Below, in pieces: positions 1-8,080 of a DNA stretch of 32,670 bases. The DNA is from JAVWMQ01 sp036637375. Its GTDB lineage: Bacteria; Bacillota; Clostridia; Peptostreptococcales; Anaerovoracaceae. The notes under the pieces were generated by a model that did not search any database, was not told the origin of the DNA, and worked only from the letters and a program-made list of their open reading frames with translations. Position numbers and translations under genes: made by a program. The stretch covers positions 1-32,670 of the forward strand of contig JAVWMQ010000020.1 of NCBI GenBank assembly GCA_036637375.1, written 5' to 3'. Each line of letters opens with the position of its first letter. Position 1 is the stretch's first letter.

Positions 1-30
1 CTTATCTCCATATCCTATATTCTACCCCTT

Positions 31-44
31 TGTTACATTACTTA
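31..44 (+). repeat. left arm of inverted repeat around AGCS copy 1
   Basis: The 14-nt sequence TGTTACATTACTTA is the exact reverse complement of 1490-1503, so the pair brackets symporter copy 1. A near copy flanks symporter copy 2 at 6423-6436. Confidence 0.6.
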
Positions 45-60
45 TCAGAAAATTAATTAA

Positions 61-1464
61 TTAGCTTTTTTTAGCTTTTCTCGCTTTTTTTGCTTCTACA
101 TCAGCCAAATAATATTTGCCTGGTGTATTAAAGTATTCTTTAGTTTTAGCTGCAACTTTTGGTGCCAAAAGTATTACAGCAATCATATTTGGAATGATTA
201 TTGTTCCAAGGAAAAAGTCTGTTAATGAGTAAAGTGTTGTTAGATTTACTCCAAGTGTTGCAGCGATAATTGCTACTACATAAACCCATCTCCAGATTTT
301 GGCAAATTTAATTCCAAATAAAAATTCTGCCTGTTTTTCACCATAAAATACTACTACAATAATTGTTGATAGTACAAATAAGAATACACATATAGCTACG
401 AATATGTCTCCAAATGATCCAAATGCTGAGTTATATGCAGCTTGTGCTAAAGCTCCTGGTTCTATTCCTTCAAGCTTCCATACGCCTGAAACTAGAATTG
501 TAAGTGCTGTTACTGTACATACGATTAATGTATCAACTGTAACTTCAAATACTCCCCACATTGCCTGTCTAATTGGGTGATCAACATCTGCTGATGAGTG
601 CGCCATTGGCGCTGTACCCATACCAGCCTCGTTGGAGTAAACTCCACGAGCTGCTCCCCATCTTAGTGCAAGTGCAATTGTTGAGCCTGCAAATCCGCCT
701 ACTGCCGCTTTTGGTGCGAAAGCATAAACGAAGATGCTTGAAAAAGCTTCTGGTACATTCTCAATATTCATAAAGATTACTACTAAAGCTCCAAGAATAT
801 AAAATGCCGCCATAAATGGTACCATTAAATCTGTAACCTTTGCAATTCTCTTTATTCCACCAACGCATACAACAACTACGATAAGAGCGATAATAATTCC
901 TACAATTTTTTGGTCAATGCCAAAAACTAATGCCTGTGCTGATGCTGATGCTGCTTGAGTTGCTATTGAAGGTATAAGTTCTATCATCAAGAAGAAAGCA
1001 TAAAGTATTCCTAAGAATTTACCAACATTGCCTCCTATCCCTTTCTTTAGATAGTAGTAAGGTCCTCCAACCCATTCGCCTTTTTCATTCTTTTCTTTGT
1101 ACATTTGACCTAGTGCAACTTCCACAAATTTAGTTCCGCATCCTATTATTGCTAGAACCCACATCCAGAAGATTGCTCCAGGACCACCAAGTGCAATTGC
1201 AACTGGAACTCCAACGATGTTAGACGCACCAATTGATGATGCAAGTGCTGCAACTGCTGCCGAGAATGGAGATATCTCTCCTTCTTTTTCTGCTTTTCCA
1301 AACATTTTTCCAAATGTCTGTGAACAAATATACCCAAATTTTGTAATTTGGACAAAACCTAATCTCAAGGTAACGTATAGACCACCAACGCCTATAACAA
1401 GTAAAACTGGAATACCCCAAAACCAATTTGCGATATTAACCAATACTTCAACAATACTATTCAT
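61..1464 (-). CDS. AGCS-family sodium:amino acid symporter (copy 1)
   Basis: This 467-residue integral membrane protein belongs to the alanine/glycine:cation symporter (AGCS) family, which imports small neutral amino acids or glutamine with Na+. About ten hydrophobic segments are visible. Family signatures include SSIGASNIVGVP near residue 80, GGPYYYLKKG near 130 and SNEAGMGTAPMAHSS near 280. The C-terminal tail is Lys/Ala-rich. The ATG is supported by a GGGAGGAG ribosome binding site. It is the last gene of a long minus-strand run, following a RocB-like hydrolase after a 115-nt spacer that contains a hairpin. It is very similar along nearly its whole length to the symporter at 6458-7846, so the two are recent paralogues. 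The substrate (Ala, Gly, Ser or Gln) cannot be told from sequence; the nearby GlnK/GlnL-like regulators make glutamine or a related amide plausible, since Bacillus GlnKL controls an AGCS glutamine transporter. Confidence 0.93.
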   Translation of the reverse strand: MNSIVEVLVNIANWFWGIPVLLVIGVGGLYVTLRLGFVQITKFGYICSQTFGKMFGKAEKEGEISPFSAAVAALASSIGASNIVGVPVAIALGGPGAIFWMWVLAIIGCGTKFVEVALGQMYKEKNEKGEWVGGPYYYLKKGIGGNVGKFLGILYAFFLMIELIPSIATQAASASAQALVFGIDQKIVGIIIALIVVVVCVGGIKRIAKVTDLMVPFMAAFYILGALVVIFMNIENVPEAFSSIFVYAFAPKAAVGGFAGSTIALALRWGAARGVYSNEAGMGTAPMAHSSADVDHPIRQAMWGVFEVTVDTLIVCTVTALTILVSGVWKLEGIEPGALAQAAYNSAFGSFGDIFVAICVFLFVLSTIIVVVFYGEKQAEFLFGIKFAKIWRWVYVVAIIAATLGVNLTTLYSLTDFFLGTIIIPNMIAVILLAPKVAAKTKEYFNTPGKYYLADVEAKKARKAKKS

Positions 1465-1489
1465 GTTGAGTCTCCTCCCTATATTGAAT

Positions 1490-1503
1490 TAAGTAATGTA
1501 ACA
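1490..1503 (-). repeat. right arm of inverted repeat around AGCS copy 1
   Basis: TAAGTAATGTAACA is the perfect partner of 31-44. It lies 26 nt upstream of the symporter start codon, within the leader, so it may be a regulator site. Confidence 0.6.
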
Positions 1504-1524
1504 TATATTAACTACAGCTACCAG

Positions 1525-1560
1525 CCAAATGGCAATTGGCAATTATCCATTGCCACTTGG
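1525..1560 (-). other. intercistronic RNA hairpin ahead of AGCS copy 1
   Basis: On the minus strand CCAAGTGGCAA pairs with TTGCCATTTGG (11 pairs including one G-U). The same 5' arm can instead pair TGGCAAT with a nearer ATTGCCA across a GGATA loop, so two structures compete. No U-tract follows, so this is not an ordinary terminator. It separates hydrolase A from symporter copy 1. Confidence 0.6.
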
Positions 1561-1579
1561 TTAGTTTTGTAGATAATAA

Positions 1580-3241
1580 CTATTTTAACAATTCCACTAT
1601 AGTTTCAAACGTTATGTTTGGAACGTTTTGGAATGTATGGTACATATCAACACGCTCTGTTAGCATGTGTCCATCTCTACCAAATGTACCTATATTTACA
1701 ACCGGAACATTTATTTCCATTATTTTTTGTATATCATGAGTGTATTTAGAACCCCATGCCGGCATATTCTCACCAACTGCATTGACTGACAAAACATCAT
1801 CACAAATCGCCATAAAGCTTGAATCTGAAATATATGGATAAAACATTCTAGTCTTAATTTCTCTTTTGGCTTCCCCTTTAACTCTCTCAATTGCAGTATC
1901 TACAGCACTTAAAAGGTTCTTTTCGTTTTCTGTTTTGCCACGCATTTCGATTCTCGCATTGAACACAGATCCAAAGAAAAGCACAACCGCTGGTGATTTG
2001 TCATTCATAAATTTCCAGCTTTCCTCAATTACTCTCATGCTAAATATTCTAAGGTCTAGTTCTGGATCTTCCTTGTGTAATTTCTTTGCAAATTCATCAA
2101 TATGTTCACTATATTTTACACCATGGATATCACAAAGTTCATCATAAAACTCTTTCCACGTGTAAACTCTAGTCTGCCATGGTAACTTTGTAAATTCCAC
2201 CTTACTAAGCTCACAAAATCTTTTATACTGCTCATTTAAGTACTTGATAATATTGTCAAATGACTTAACTGCTATGCCTTTGCTCAGTTCTAGCACTTCT
2301 AGTGGGCTTTTGCCATGGGTAAAAAAGTTGTAATAGCTATATGCTGTCAAGGCAGTCTGCACTGTATATCCAACCTTTGTATCGGCTTGTTTCAATGAAA
2401 TAGGTGGAATTGCAACTTCACCGTCTTTAATATCACAAAGATCAGTGTTAAGAGACATATTCCTTGTTATTTCTGCAATTAAAAGGTTTGGATCAAGAGC
2501 TGTAAATGCCTGTCCGACATGTGCTTCTTTGCCAAAAGCCACAAAACTTGGTAACAATTTACCAATACTTCCATGGTAAATATATCGGTTCTCATCTCCT
2601 GGACTATAATTAGTTGAGTAGTCAGCATTGATGCAAGATATATATTCAAATCCTTCAGTCGCTTTTAGTTCAACTAACTCATCAAGGGCTGTAATAATTC
2701 CCTTTGAATTGTCCTCTTCATCACATTCAGCAATTGCAATGATGTTACCATCAATTTCGTCTGTATGCTGAGAAAAGTATTTAATTAGTTCCATATGGAT
2801 TGCAACACCTGCTTTCATATCAAGTGCACCACGACCAAACATATACTCGCCAGATTCAATGTCTTTGATGACTTCTTCTGGCAACTCAAAAGTTTCCATT
2901 AATTTTTTTGGTAATTCTTCTGTTTTAAAGGCATATTCTTTAATTGTGCCATAGTCATCAACACCAACAGTATCAATATGTCCTATTAATATTATTGTTT
3001 TGTTTGAACTACCCTTTGTTCCCTTTACATACGCATATGTAGAGTGTCTATCAACAAAATCATTCTTCGTTTTGAAGATTTTTGCTTGTCCTGGGTTTTT
3101 CTTGAAGTAATCAAGATTCATATAATAGTCATATACATATTTAGCAACATTACTTTCCCCATTTGGTTCTTTGTTAATGCTTGGAATTGCAACCATATTT
3201 GATGTTAACGTTTTGATTTCATCATACAAATTAATTTTCAT
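1580..3241 (-). CDS. RocB-like M20 family metallohydrolase (A)
   Basis: This 553-residue cytoplasmic protein is a long M20 peptidase/deacylase of the RocB type. Members of M20 are two-metal amidohydrolases acting on peptides or N-acyl amino acids; the substrate of RocB itself is not established. Metal ligands are visible: H88 and D90 in IGHIDTVG, the bridging D141 in GRGALDMKAG, the catalytic and metal-binding E175/E176 in CDEED, and a C-terminal GHMLTERVD segment. There is no signal peptide. It is about 150 residues longer than ArgE/DapE because of extra segments in the middle. AGAGGT precedes the ATG. It follows the amidohydrolase gene by 9 nt, so the two are almost certainly co-transcribed. 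It is one of three RocB-like paralogues in the window, with 8081-9727 and 10948-12591. I assign no rocB symbol because no arginine-pathway genes adjoin it. Confidence 0.9.
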   Translation of the reverse strand: MKINLYDEIKTLTSNMVAIPSINKEPNGESNVAKYVYDYYMNLDYFKKNPGQAKIFKTKNDFVDRHSTYAYVKGTKGSSNKTIILIGHIDTVGVDDYGTIKEYAFKTEELPKKLMETFELPEEVIKDIESGEYMFGRGALDMKAGVAIHMELIKYFSQHTDEIDGNIIAIAECDEEDNSKGIITALDELVELKATEGFEYISCINADYSTNYSPGDENRYIYHGSIGKLLPSFVAFGKEAHVGQAFTALDPNLLIAEITRNMSLNTDLCDIKDGEVAIPPISLKQADTKVGYTVQTALTAYSYYNFFTHGKSPLEVLELSKGIAVKSFDNIIKYLNEQYKRFCELSKVEFTKLPWQTRVYTWKEFYDELCDIHGVKYSEHIDEFAKKLHKEDPELDLRIFSMRVIEESWKFMNDKSPAVVLFFGSVFNARIEMRGKTENEKNLLSAVDTAIERVKGEAKREIKTRMFYPYISDSSFMAICDDVLSVNAVGENMPAWGSKYTHDIQKIMEINVPVVNIGTFGRDGHMLTERVDMYHTFQNVPNITFETIVELLK

Positions 3242-3250
3242 TTCGTACCT

Positions 3251-4897
3251 CTAAAATACTTTCTTTCCTGCCAAGTAAGTTTCTTTTACTTGAACGTTCA
3301 AAATATCCTCTGGTTCTCTTTCAAAAATATCTCTATCAATTACAATCATATCTGCAAACTTGCCCGCTTCCAAAGTTCCAATATAGTCCTCTTCCCCATT
3401 GGCATAAGGAATATTCTTTGAAAAAGCGCATACGCCTTCGTATATTGATAGTTTCTCTGCTTCGTTATATCCTGAATCTGGATATAAGTTCTTGTCTTTT
3501 CTAGTTACTGCTGCAAATATTCCTTCCCAAGGCGAGAATAGCTCAACAGGACAATCAGAACCGCCAAGTAGCATAATCCCTGCATCTTTGTAGGTTTTCC
3601 ACTGATAGCTTCCCTGCGCTCTCTCTTTGCCTACCCTGTCTTCAATCCAGTGCATATCTGTAATTAAGAATGAAGGCTGCATATCTACAATTACTGGCAA
3701 ACGGCTCATACGCTCTATTAACTCTTTTGTAGCCATTTGTGCATGGATAATTCTAAATGGTAACTTGTTATTTATCTCTCTATCTGTCATTCCCTCTTTT
3801 TTGACTTGCTCTAGTGTATATTCAATTGATGTCAAAACATTATCTAAGCCTTTATCTCCAATACAATGGATTGCTGGCTGTAATCCCATTTTGTACCCTT
3901 CAAGAACCCTGTTATTTAAATCTTCTTGGCTAATTACTAATATCCCATCTGTATTCTTGTCATCATCATAAGGTTCATAAAGTTTAGCTGATCTTGAACC
4001 TAAGGAGCCATCACAAAATATCTTAAATGAACCGTATTGAACTTTTCTAAATGGATCTGCCATTTCCTTTTTGCTAATGTATCTTTTTTCAAAGAACTCA
4101 TCAAGACAAATTGTAATTCTAAGTGGTAACTTACCTACCTTGTCTAGTTCCAAATAGTCTTCAAAGTTCTCTGTATATTTCCATATGTTTGCAGCGTATG
4201 TATGCATCATTGTTACGCCTAGTGAAGAAGCTTCTTTTAAGGCTTTTTCCATAATCGCCATTTTAGTTTCTTTGTCGTTTAGTGGATCTGGAATAATCTC
4301 ATCAAATATTTTAGTTGCTTGTTCTCTCAAAACGCCATTAGGCGATCCGTCCTTATTTAATTCAACTGTCCCACCTTCTCCATACACAAAACCTTCTGTA
4401 ATTCCAGCGTCTTTAAGAGCTAGAGAATTTGCAACAGCGGTGTGTAAACAAACTCTTTTAATAACAATTTTATGTTCCTTACTTGCTTCATCTAGGTCTT
4501 CCTTAGTTGGTAGAATGTCTTCATCACCAATCCATTTAGATTGGTCAAAGTTTGAACCCTTAATCCACTCACCCTTTGGTGTTTCTTTTGCTTTATCACT
4601 TAATCTTTTAATTATCTCTGCTTTAGATGTTGCACCAGACAAGTCTACCGTAGTCAAGGTTTGACAATATGCAAACATATGCATATGAGAATCTCCCATA
4701 CCAGGAAGCATTACGCCACCTTCAAGGTCAATAATTTCATTGCTCTCATACTTTGCAAGTAGATCTTCTGTATTTCCAGTTTCCACAACAATACCATCTT
4801 TGATTCCTATTGCACTTGTGTGTACCCCTTCATCTTCAAGGGTGTAAATTTTGCCATTGATAAATAGTTTATCTAGCTTTTTAATTACCTTTGTCAC
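3251..4897 (-). CDS. YtcJ-like amidohydrolase
   Basis: This 548-residue metal-dependent amidohydrolase belongs to the YtcJ/Amidohydro_3 group, which includes N-substituted formamide deformylases and related C-N hydrolases. Features in order: a short N-terminal beta-sandwich part (residues 8-60), the metal-binding DSHMH motif with H71 and H73, further probable metal His residues in AIHCIGDKG and IIHAQ, the catalytic Asp in GGSDCPVE, and a C-terminal sandwich segment ending GKFADMIVID. The start is GTG at 4897, chosen because TGGAGGA lies 7 nt upstream and homology begins there. No signal peptide is seen. It sits between the PLP dehydratase (58-nt gap) and RocB-like hydrolase A (9-nt gap). I infer that it deacylates or deamidates a substrate imported by the same cluster; the exact substrate cannot be read from the sequence. 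Confidence 0.9.
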   Translation of the reverse strand: MTKVIKKLDKLFINGKIYTLEDEGVHTSAIGIKDGIVVETGNTEDLLAKYESNEIIDLEGGVMLPGMGDSHMHMFAYCQTLTTVDLSGATSKAEIIKRLSDKAKETPKGEWIKGSNFDQSKWIGDEDILPTKEDLDEASKEHKIVIKRVCLHTAVANSLALKDAGITEGFVYGEGGTVELNKDGSPNGVLREQATKIFDEIIPDPLNDKETKMAIMEKALKEASSLGVTMMHTYAANIWKYTENFEDYLELDKVGKLPLRITICLDEFFEKRYISKKEMADPFRKVQYGSFKIFCDGSLGSRSAKLYEPYDDDKNTDGILVISQEDLNNRVLEGYKMGLQPAIHCIGDKGLDNVLTSIEYTLEQVKKEGMTDREINNKLPFRIIHAQMATKELIERMSRLPVIVDMQPSFLITDMHWIEDRVGKERAQGSYQWKTYKDAGIMLLGGSDCPVELFSPWEGIFAAVTRKDKNLYPDSGYNEAEKLSIYEGVCAFSKNIPYANGEEDYIGTLEAGKFADMIVIDRDIFEREPEDILNVQVKETYLAGKKVF

Positions 4898-4955
4898 CTA
4901 AAAGTCCTCCATATTCTTTGTATAAATCAACAAACGTTGGAAATCCCTCGCTATG

Positions 4956-5924
4956 TTATTTCCCCTCAGATGCTATAATTTCTCTGAATAAATCTTTTGA
5001 TATATTACCCCCAGTAATAATCATTGCTACCTTTTTACCTTTAAATAAGTCTTTGTATCTTTTGTATGCAGCATATACTGCAGCACTATCTGGTTCTGCA
5101 ATTACCTTTTCGTTTTGAGCCATTTCGTAAATAGCCATTCTAACCTCGTCATCACTAACTAGCAAAACATCATCTACACATTCCTTTGCATTATCAAATG
5201 TATGTTTAGCACAGCCACCGATTAAACTTTGCATTAGCGCATCTTCTGGCGCATCATAAAACTTAGTCCAAACTCCAGTTTTTAGGTTTTCTATTAATGC
5301 AGGGCTATTCTCTGCTTCTACACCGTAAACCTTTACATCTGCTTTCTTTTGTCTAAAATATGAGCCGTTGGCAATTGTATTTCCACCACTTCCCATTGGT
5401 ACAAGTAGTACATCAATATCTGGCAGTTCTTCTAATATTTCAAGTCCAATTGTTCCAGGCCCATATAGCCCTTCCCTGTCTTCTCTAGCATCTATTTTAA
5501 TCCAACCTTTTTCTTCAAAAACTTTTTCTCCAAGCCCATTAGCTTTATCAAAAGTATTACCCATTAAATTAATCTCTGCTCCGTAATACTTCATTTTTTC
5601 TATTTTAGGTGCTGGAGAAGTTGTAGGTGCAATTATTTTTGGATTTTCAATTCCAAGTAATTTAGCACCATAAGCTAATGATACTCCCTGATTTCCAGAT
5701 GAAATCGTCCCAACTCCCATTGCGATTTCTTCTTCTGTTAGCATTGTAAGCTTCCCTAGCACACCTCTAATTTTAAAGTTTTTTACAAAAGGCTGTTCAC
5801 ATTCTAATTTCATATAGGCTTCGCTATCGCCCTCGCTTAGATATAAACTCTTTTCTAGTCTTGTTTTACCAATATACTTTTTGATTCTATCGTAACAGTC
5901 TTCAATATGTTTTAATTCTATCAT
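4956..5924 (-). CDS. PLP-dependent threonine/serine dehydratase-like enzyme
   Basis: This 322-residue fold-type II PLP enzyme resembles the threonine/serine ammonia-lyases, which convert hydroxy-amino acids to 2-oxoacids plus ammonia. The Schiff-base lysine is K51 in FKIRG. The substrate loop SSGNQGVSLAYGAKLLG starts near residue 75, and the phosphate-binding glycine loop is MGSGGN near 177-182, a variant of the usual GGGGL. The C-terminal ITGGNIS is also typical. The length is that of catabolic single-domain enzymes, with no regulatory ACT domain. It starts one nucleotide after the small membrane protein gene ends, so translation is probably coupled. Other fold-type II members (serine racemase, diaminopropionate lyase) remain possible. 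In context it would deaminate an amino acid released by the neighbouring hydrolases. Confidence 0.87.
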   Translation of the reverse strand: MIELKHIEDCYDRIKKYIGKTRLEKSLYLSEGDSEAYMKLECEQPFVKNFKIRGVLGKLTMLTEEEIAMGVGTISSGNQGVSLAYGAKLLGIENPKIIAPTTSPAPKIEKMKYYGAEINLMGNTFDKANGLGEKVFEEKGWIKIDAREDREGLYGPGTIGLEILEELPDIDVLLVPMGSGGNTIANGSYFRQKKADVKVYGVEAENSPALIENLKTGVWTKFYDAPEDALMQSLIGGCAKHTFDNAKECVDDVLLVSDDEVRMAIYEMAQNEKVIAEPDSAAVYAAYKRYKDLFKGKKVAMIITGGNISKDLFREIIASEGK

Positions 5925-5925
5925 T

Positions 5926-6369
5926 TTAGTTACTTCCTTTTTTAATATCCTTCAATTTTGGTACTGACTTTTTTGTTTCTTGTTTAACTTCTGTTCTTTG
6001 TTCTTTTTTTCCTTTTTCTTTTTTATCTTTTGTCTTTTCTTTTTTTGTATACTTAGGGCCCATATAAAATGTTTCACCCATAGTTACTCCGCTTTTGAAA
6101 TATATAGGTATACCTACAATTGCTCCAGCGAGAATGCCTGCTCTAGTTGGCCCAATATTAACATAATTGTAAACTAATATTAAACTTCCAATCCCCACAA
6201 AAATGGCAACTACAGCTCTCTTTTTTGGTGAAAAAATCTTTGTATAACCTTCTACAACCTTTCTAAACCCAGCTGACATATTTTCTATTATTGTAAATAT
6301 CATAACGCTAAAAAAGCAGCCTGCTATTGCGCACATCAAGTAAATTAAAAGATTTGCTATACTTCCCAT
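5926..6369 (-). CDS. small membrane protein with Lys-rich cytoplasmic tail
   Basis: I do not recognise this 147-residue protein. It has three likely membrane segments at about residues 5-27, 52-70 and 76-91. A strongly charged tail of about 40 residues (108-147) follows, made mostly of Lys, Glu, Thr and Gln. The short loop between segments 1 and 2 is also basic (FRKVVEGYTKIFSPKKR). The ATG follows a GGAGGG ribosome binding site. It lies between AGCS symporter 2 and the PLP dehydratase, ending one nucleotide before the dehydratase start, so it belongs to the same operon. It may be an accessory subunit for transport or membrane-associate a cytoplasmic enzyme, but that is only inferred from position. 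Confidence 0.75.
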   Translation of the reverse strand: MGSIANLLIYLMCAIAGCFFSVMIFTIIENMSAGFRKVVEGYTKIFSPKKRAVVAIFVGIGSLILVYNYVNIGPTRAGILAGAIVGIPIYFKSGVTMGETFYMGPKYTKKEKTKDKKEKGKKEQRTEVKQETKKSVPKLKDIKKGSN

Positions 6370-6390
6370 ATTCCCTCCATATTTGATTTA

Positions 6391-6415
6391 TGGGAACTGG
6401 TTATCCCAGTTCCCA
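6391..6415. other. intercistronic hairpin after AGCS copy 2
   Basis: TGGGAACTGG and CCAGTTCCCA form a perfect 10-bp stem with a 5-nt loop between symporter copy 2 and the small membrane protein gene. Neither strand has a following run of T, so RNA processing, mRNA stabilisation or partial termination is likelier than full termination. Confidence 0.65.
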
Positions 6416-6422
6416 AATAAGT

Positions 6423-6436
6423 TGTTACATTATTTA
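6423..6436 (+). repeat. left arm of inverted repeat around AGCS copy 2
   Basis: TGTTACATTATTTA lies 21 nt beyond the end of symporter copy 2 and differs from the copy 1 arm at one base. Its partner is at 7895-7905. Confidence 0.5.
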
Positions 6437-6457
6437 TTAATGAATTAATTTATCGTG

Positions 6458-7846
6458 CTATTTTTTTGATTTTTTTGCATCTTTATCTGCTAAGTAGTAT
6501 TTGCCTGGTGTATTGAAGTACTCCTTGGTAGCTGCTGCTACTTTAGGCGCAAGCCAAATTACACCGATCATATTTGGAATGATGATAATTCCAAGGAAGA
6601 AGTCTGTTAGTGAGTAAAGTGTTGCTAGGTTAGCGCCAAGTGTAGCTGCTATAATTGCTACTACATAAATCCATCTCCAGATTTTAGCAAACTTAATACC
6701 AAATAAGAATTCTGCCTGTTTTTCTCCATAGAATACTACAACTAAGATTGTAGATAGTACAAAGAAGAATACGCAAATTGCGATAAAGATATTACCAAAG
6801 TGGCCAAATGCCTGGCTGTATGCAGCCTGTGCTAATGCACCTGGTTCTATTCCTTCAAGTTTCCAAACACCTGATGTTAGAATTGCAAGAGCTGTTACTG
6901 AACAAACGATTAATGTATCTATTGTTACTTCAAATACACCCCACATTGCCTGTCTAACTGGGTGGTCAACGTTAGTTGATGAGTGAGCCATAGGTGCAGT
7001 ACCCATACCAGCTTCATTAGAGTAAACTCCACGAGCTGCTCCCCATCTTAGAGCAAGTGCAATTGTTGAACCTGCAAATCCGCCTACTGCTGCTTTTGGT
7101 GCAAATGCATAAATAAATATGCTTGAGAATGCTTCTGGTAAGTTTTCAATGTTCATGAAGATTACGATAAGAGCTCCGATGATATAGAAACTTGCCATAA
7201 ATGGTACCATTAAGTCTGTAACTTTTGCTATTCTCTTTAATCCGCCTACGCATACGATTGCGACGATAACTGCAATTACAATGCCTACGATTTTCTGATC
7301 AATTCCAAATACAACTGCCTGTGCTGATGCTGATGCTGCCTGAGTCGCAATTGATGGAATAAGTTCGATCATTAAGAAAAACGCATAGAATACTCCACAG
7401 AATTTACCAAATGGTCCGCCAAGACCTTTCTTTAGGTAGTAGTAAGGTCCTCCAACCCATTCTCCTTCTGCATTCTTTTCTTTGTACATCTGTCCAAGTG
7501 CAACTTCGACAAATTTAGTTCCGCATCCAATAATTGCTAGTATCCACATCCAAAAGATTGCTCCAGGACCGCCAAGAGCGATAGCAACAGGAACACCTAC
7601 GATGTTTGATGCACCAATTGATGATGCAAGAGCTGCAACTGCAGCAGAAAACGGTGAAATTTCCCCTTCTTCTGCTTTTCCGAACATTTTTCCAAATGTC
7701 TGTGAGCAAATGTAACCAAATTTTGAAATCTGAACTAGTCCAATTCTAAGTGAAACGTATAAACCGCCACCACCAATTAAGAATAGGATAGGAAGTCCCC
7801 AAAACCAGTTTGCCCAGCCTACTAATAAATCAATAATTCCCTGCAT
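6458..7846 (-). CDS. AGCS-family sodium:amino acid symporter (copy 2)
   Basis: This 462-residue AGCS-family symporter is the close paralogue of 61-1464, sharing long identical blocks such as the SSIGASNIVGVP region, GGPYYYLKKG and NEAGMGTAPMAHSS. Differences concentrate in the first 35 residues and the short Lys-rich C-terminus. It should import a small neutral amino acid or glutamine with Na+. The ATG at 7846 is preceded by AAAGGAAAC as ribosome binding site. It sits 234 nt downstream of RocB-like hydrolase B, across a spacer with a strong hairpin, and 88 nt upstream of the small membrane protein, across a second hairpin. Keeping two near-duplicate symporters suggests gene dosage or separate regulation. 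Confidence 0.93.
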   Translation of the reverse strand: MQGIIDLLVGWANWFWGLPILFLIGGGGLYVSLRIGLVQISKFGYICSQTFGKMFGKAEEGEISPFSAAVAALASSIGASNIVGVPVAIALGGPGAIFWMWILAIIGCGTKFVEVALGQMYKEKNAEGEWVGGPYYYLKKGLGGPFGKFCGVFYAFFLMIELIPSIATQAASASAQAVVFGIDQKIVGIVIAVIVAIVCVGGLKRIAKVTDLMVPFMASFYIIGALIVIFMNIENLPEAFSSIFIYAFAPKAAVGGFAGSTIALALRWGAARGVYSNEAGMGTAPMAHSSTNVDHPVRQAMWGVFEVTIDTLIVCSVTALAILTSGVWKLEGIEPGALAQAAYSQAFGHFGNIFIAICVFFFVLSTILVVVFYGEKQAEFLFGIKFAKIWRWIYVVAIIAATLGANLATLYSLTDFFLGIIIIPNMIGVIWLAPKVAAATKEYFNTPGKYYLADKDAKKSKK

Positions 7847-7894
7847 AATAGTTTCCTTTCTCTAATAATAAAAATAAAAAATAAGTAAAGTAAT

Positions 7895-7905
7895 GTAATG
7901 TAACA
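7895..7905 (-). repeat. right arm of inverted repeat around AGCS copy 2
   Basis: GTAATGTAACA lies about 50 nt upstream of symporter copy 2, matching the motif at 1490-1503. Ten bases pair with the arm at 6423-6436. A second partial GTAATG copy immediately precedes it. Confidence 0.5.
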
Positions 7906-7998
7906 TATATCCACTGCTACTCCTAAGTAAAAAGTATAATTGCGTTAATAAGTTCGGTTTAGCAGTTAATATCATTTAGATGATTTCCGCTCTTGATT

Positions 7999-8023
7999 CC
8001 TATGGTATTAAAAATACCATAGG
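7999..8023. other. perfect hairpin between hydrolase B and AGCS copy 2
   Basis: CCTATGGTATT and AATACCATAGG form an 11-bp perfect stem with a 3-nt loop, 57 nt after the hydrolase B stop. The minus-strand sequence beyond it is not T-rich. It may protect the 3' end of the three-hydrolase message or act as a protein-binding palindrome. The rest of the 234-nt spacer holds a TATACT -10-like box (near 7935) without a good -35. Confidence 0.65.
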
Positions 8024-8080
8024 ACAAAAGCATTTATTTTTAGCCAACAAAATTGTATCTTTAGGCAATTTGACTTCACT

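Noticed and set aside
1525..1560. Sigma-54 promoter upstream of AGCS copy 1
   Set aside because: TGGCAATGGATAATTGCC resembles it, but the GG-GC distance is 12 nt rather than 10 and it is better explained as a hairpin.
4185..4664. 159-codon plus-strand open frame
   Set aside because: It is the mirror of the YtcJ-like amidohydrolase gene, with no motif and no start signals.
7847..8080. Possible glycine riboswitch ahead of AGCS copy 2
   Set aside because: AGCS genes often have one, but I see no tandem aptamer-like conserved core; the spacer holds only a simple hairpin and the TGTAACA motif.
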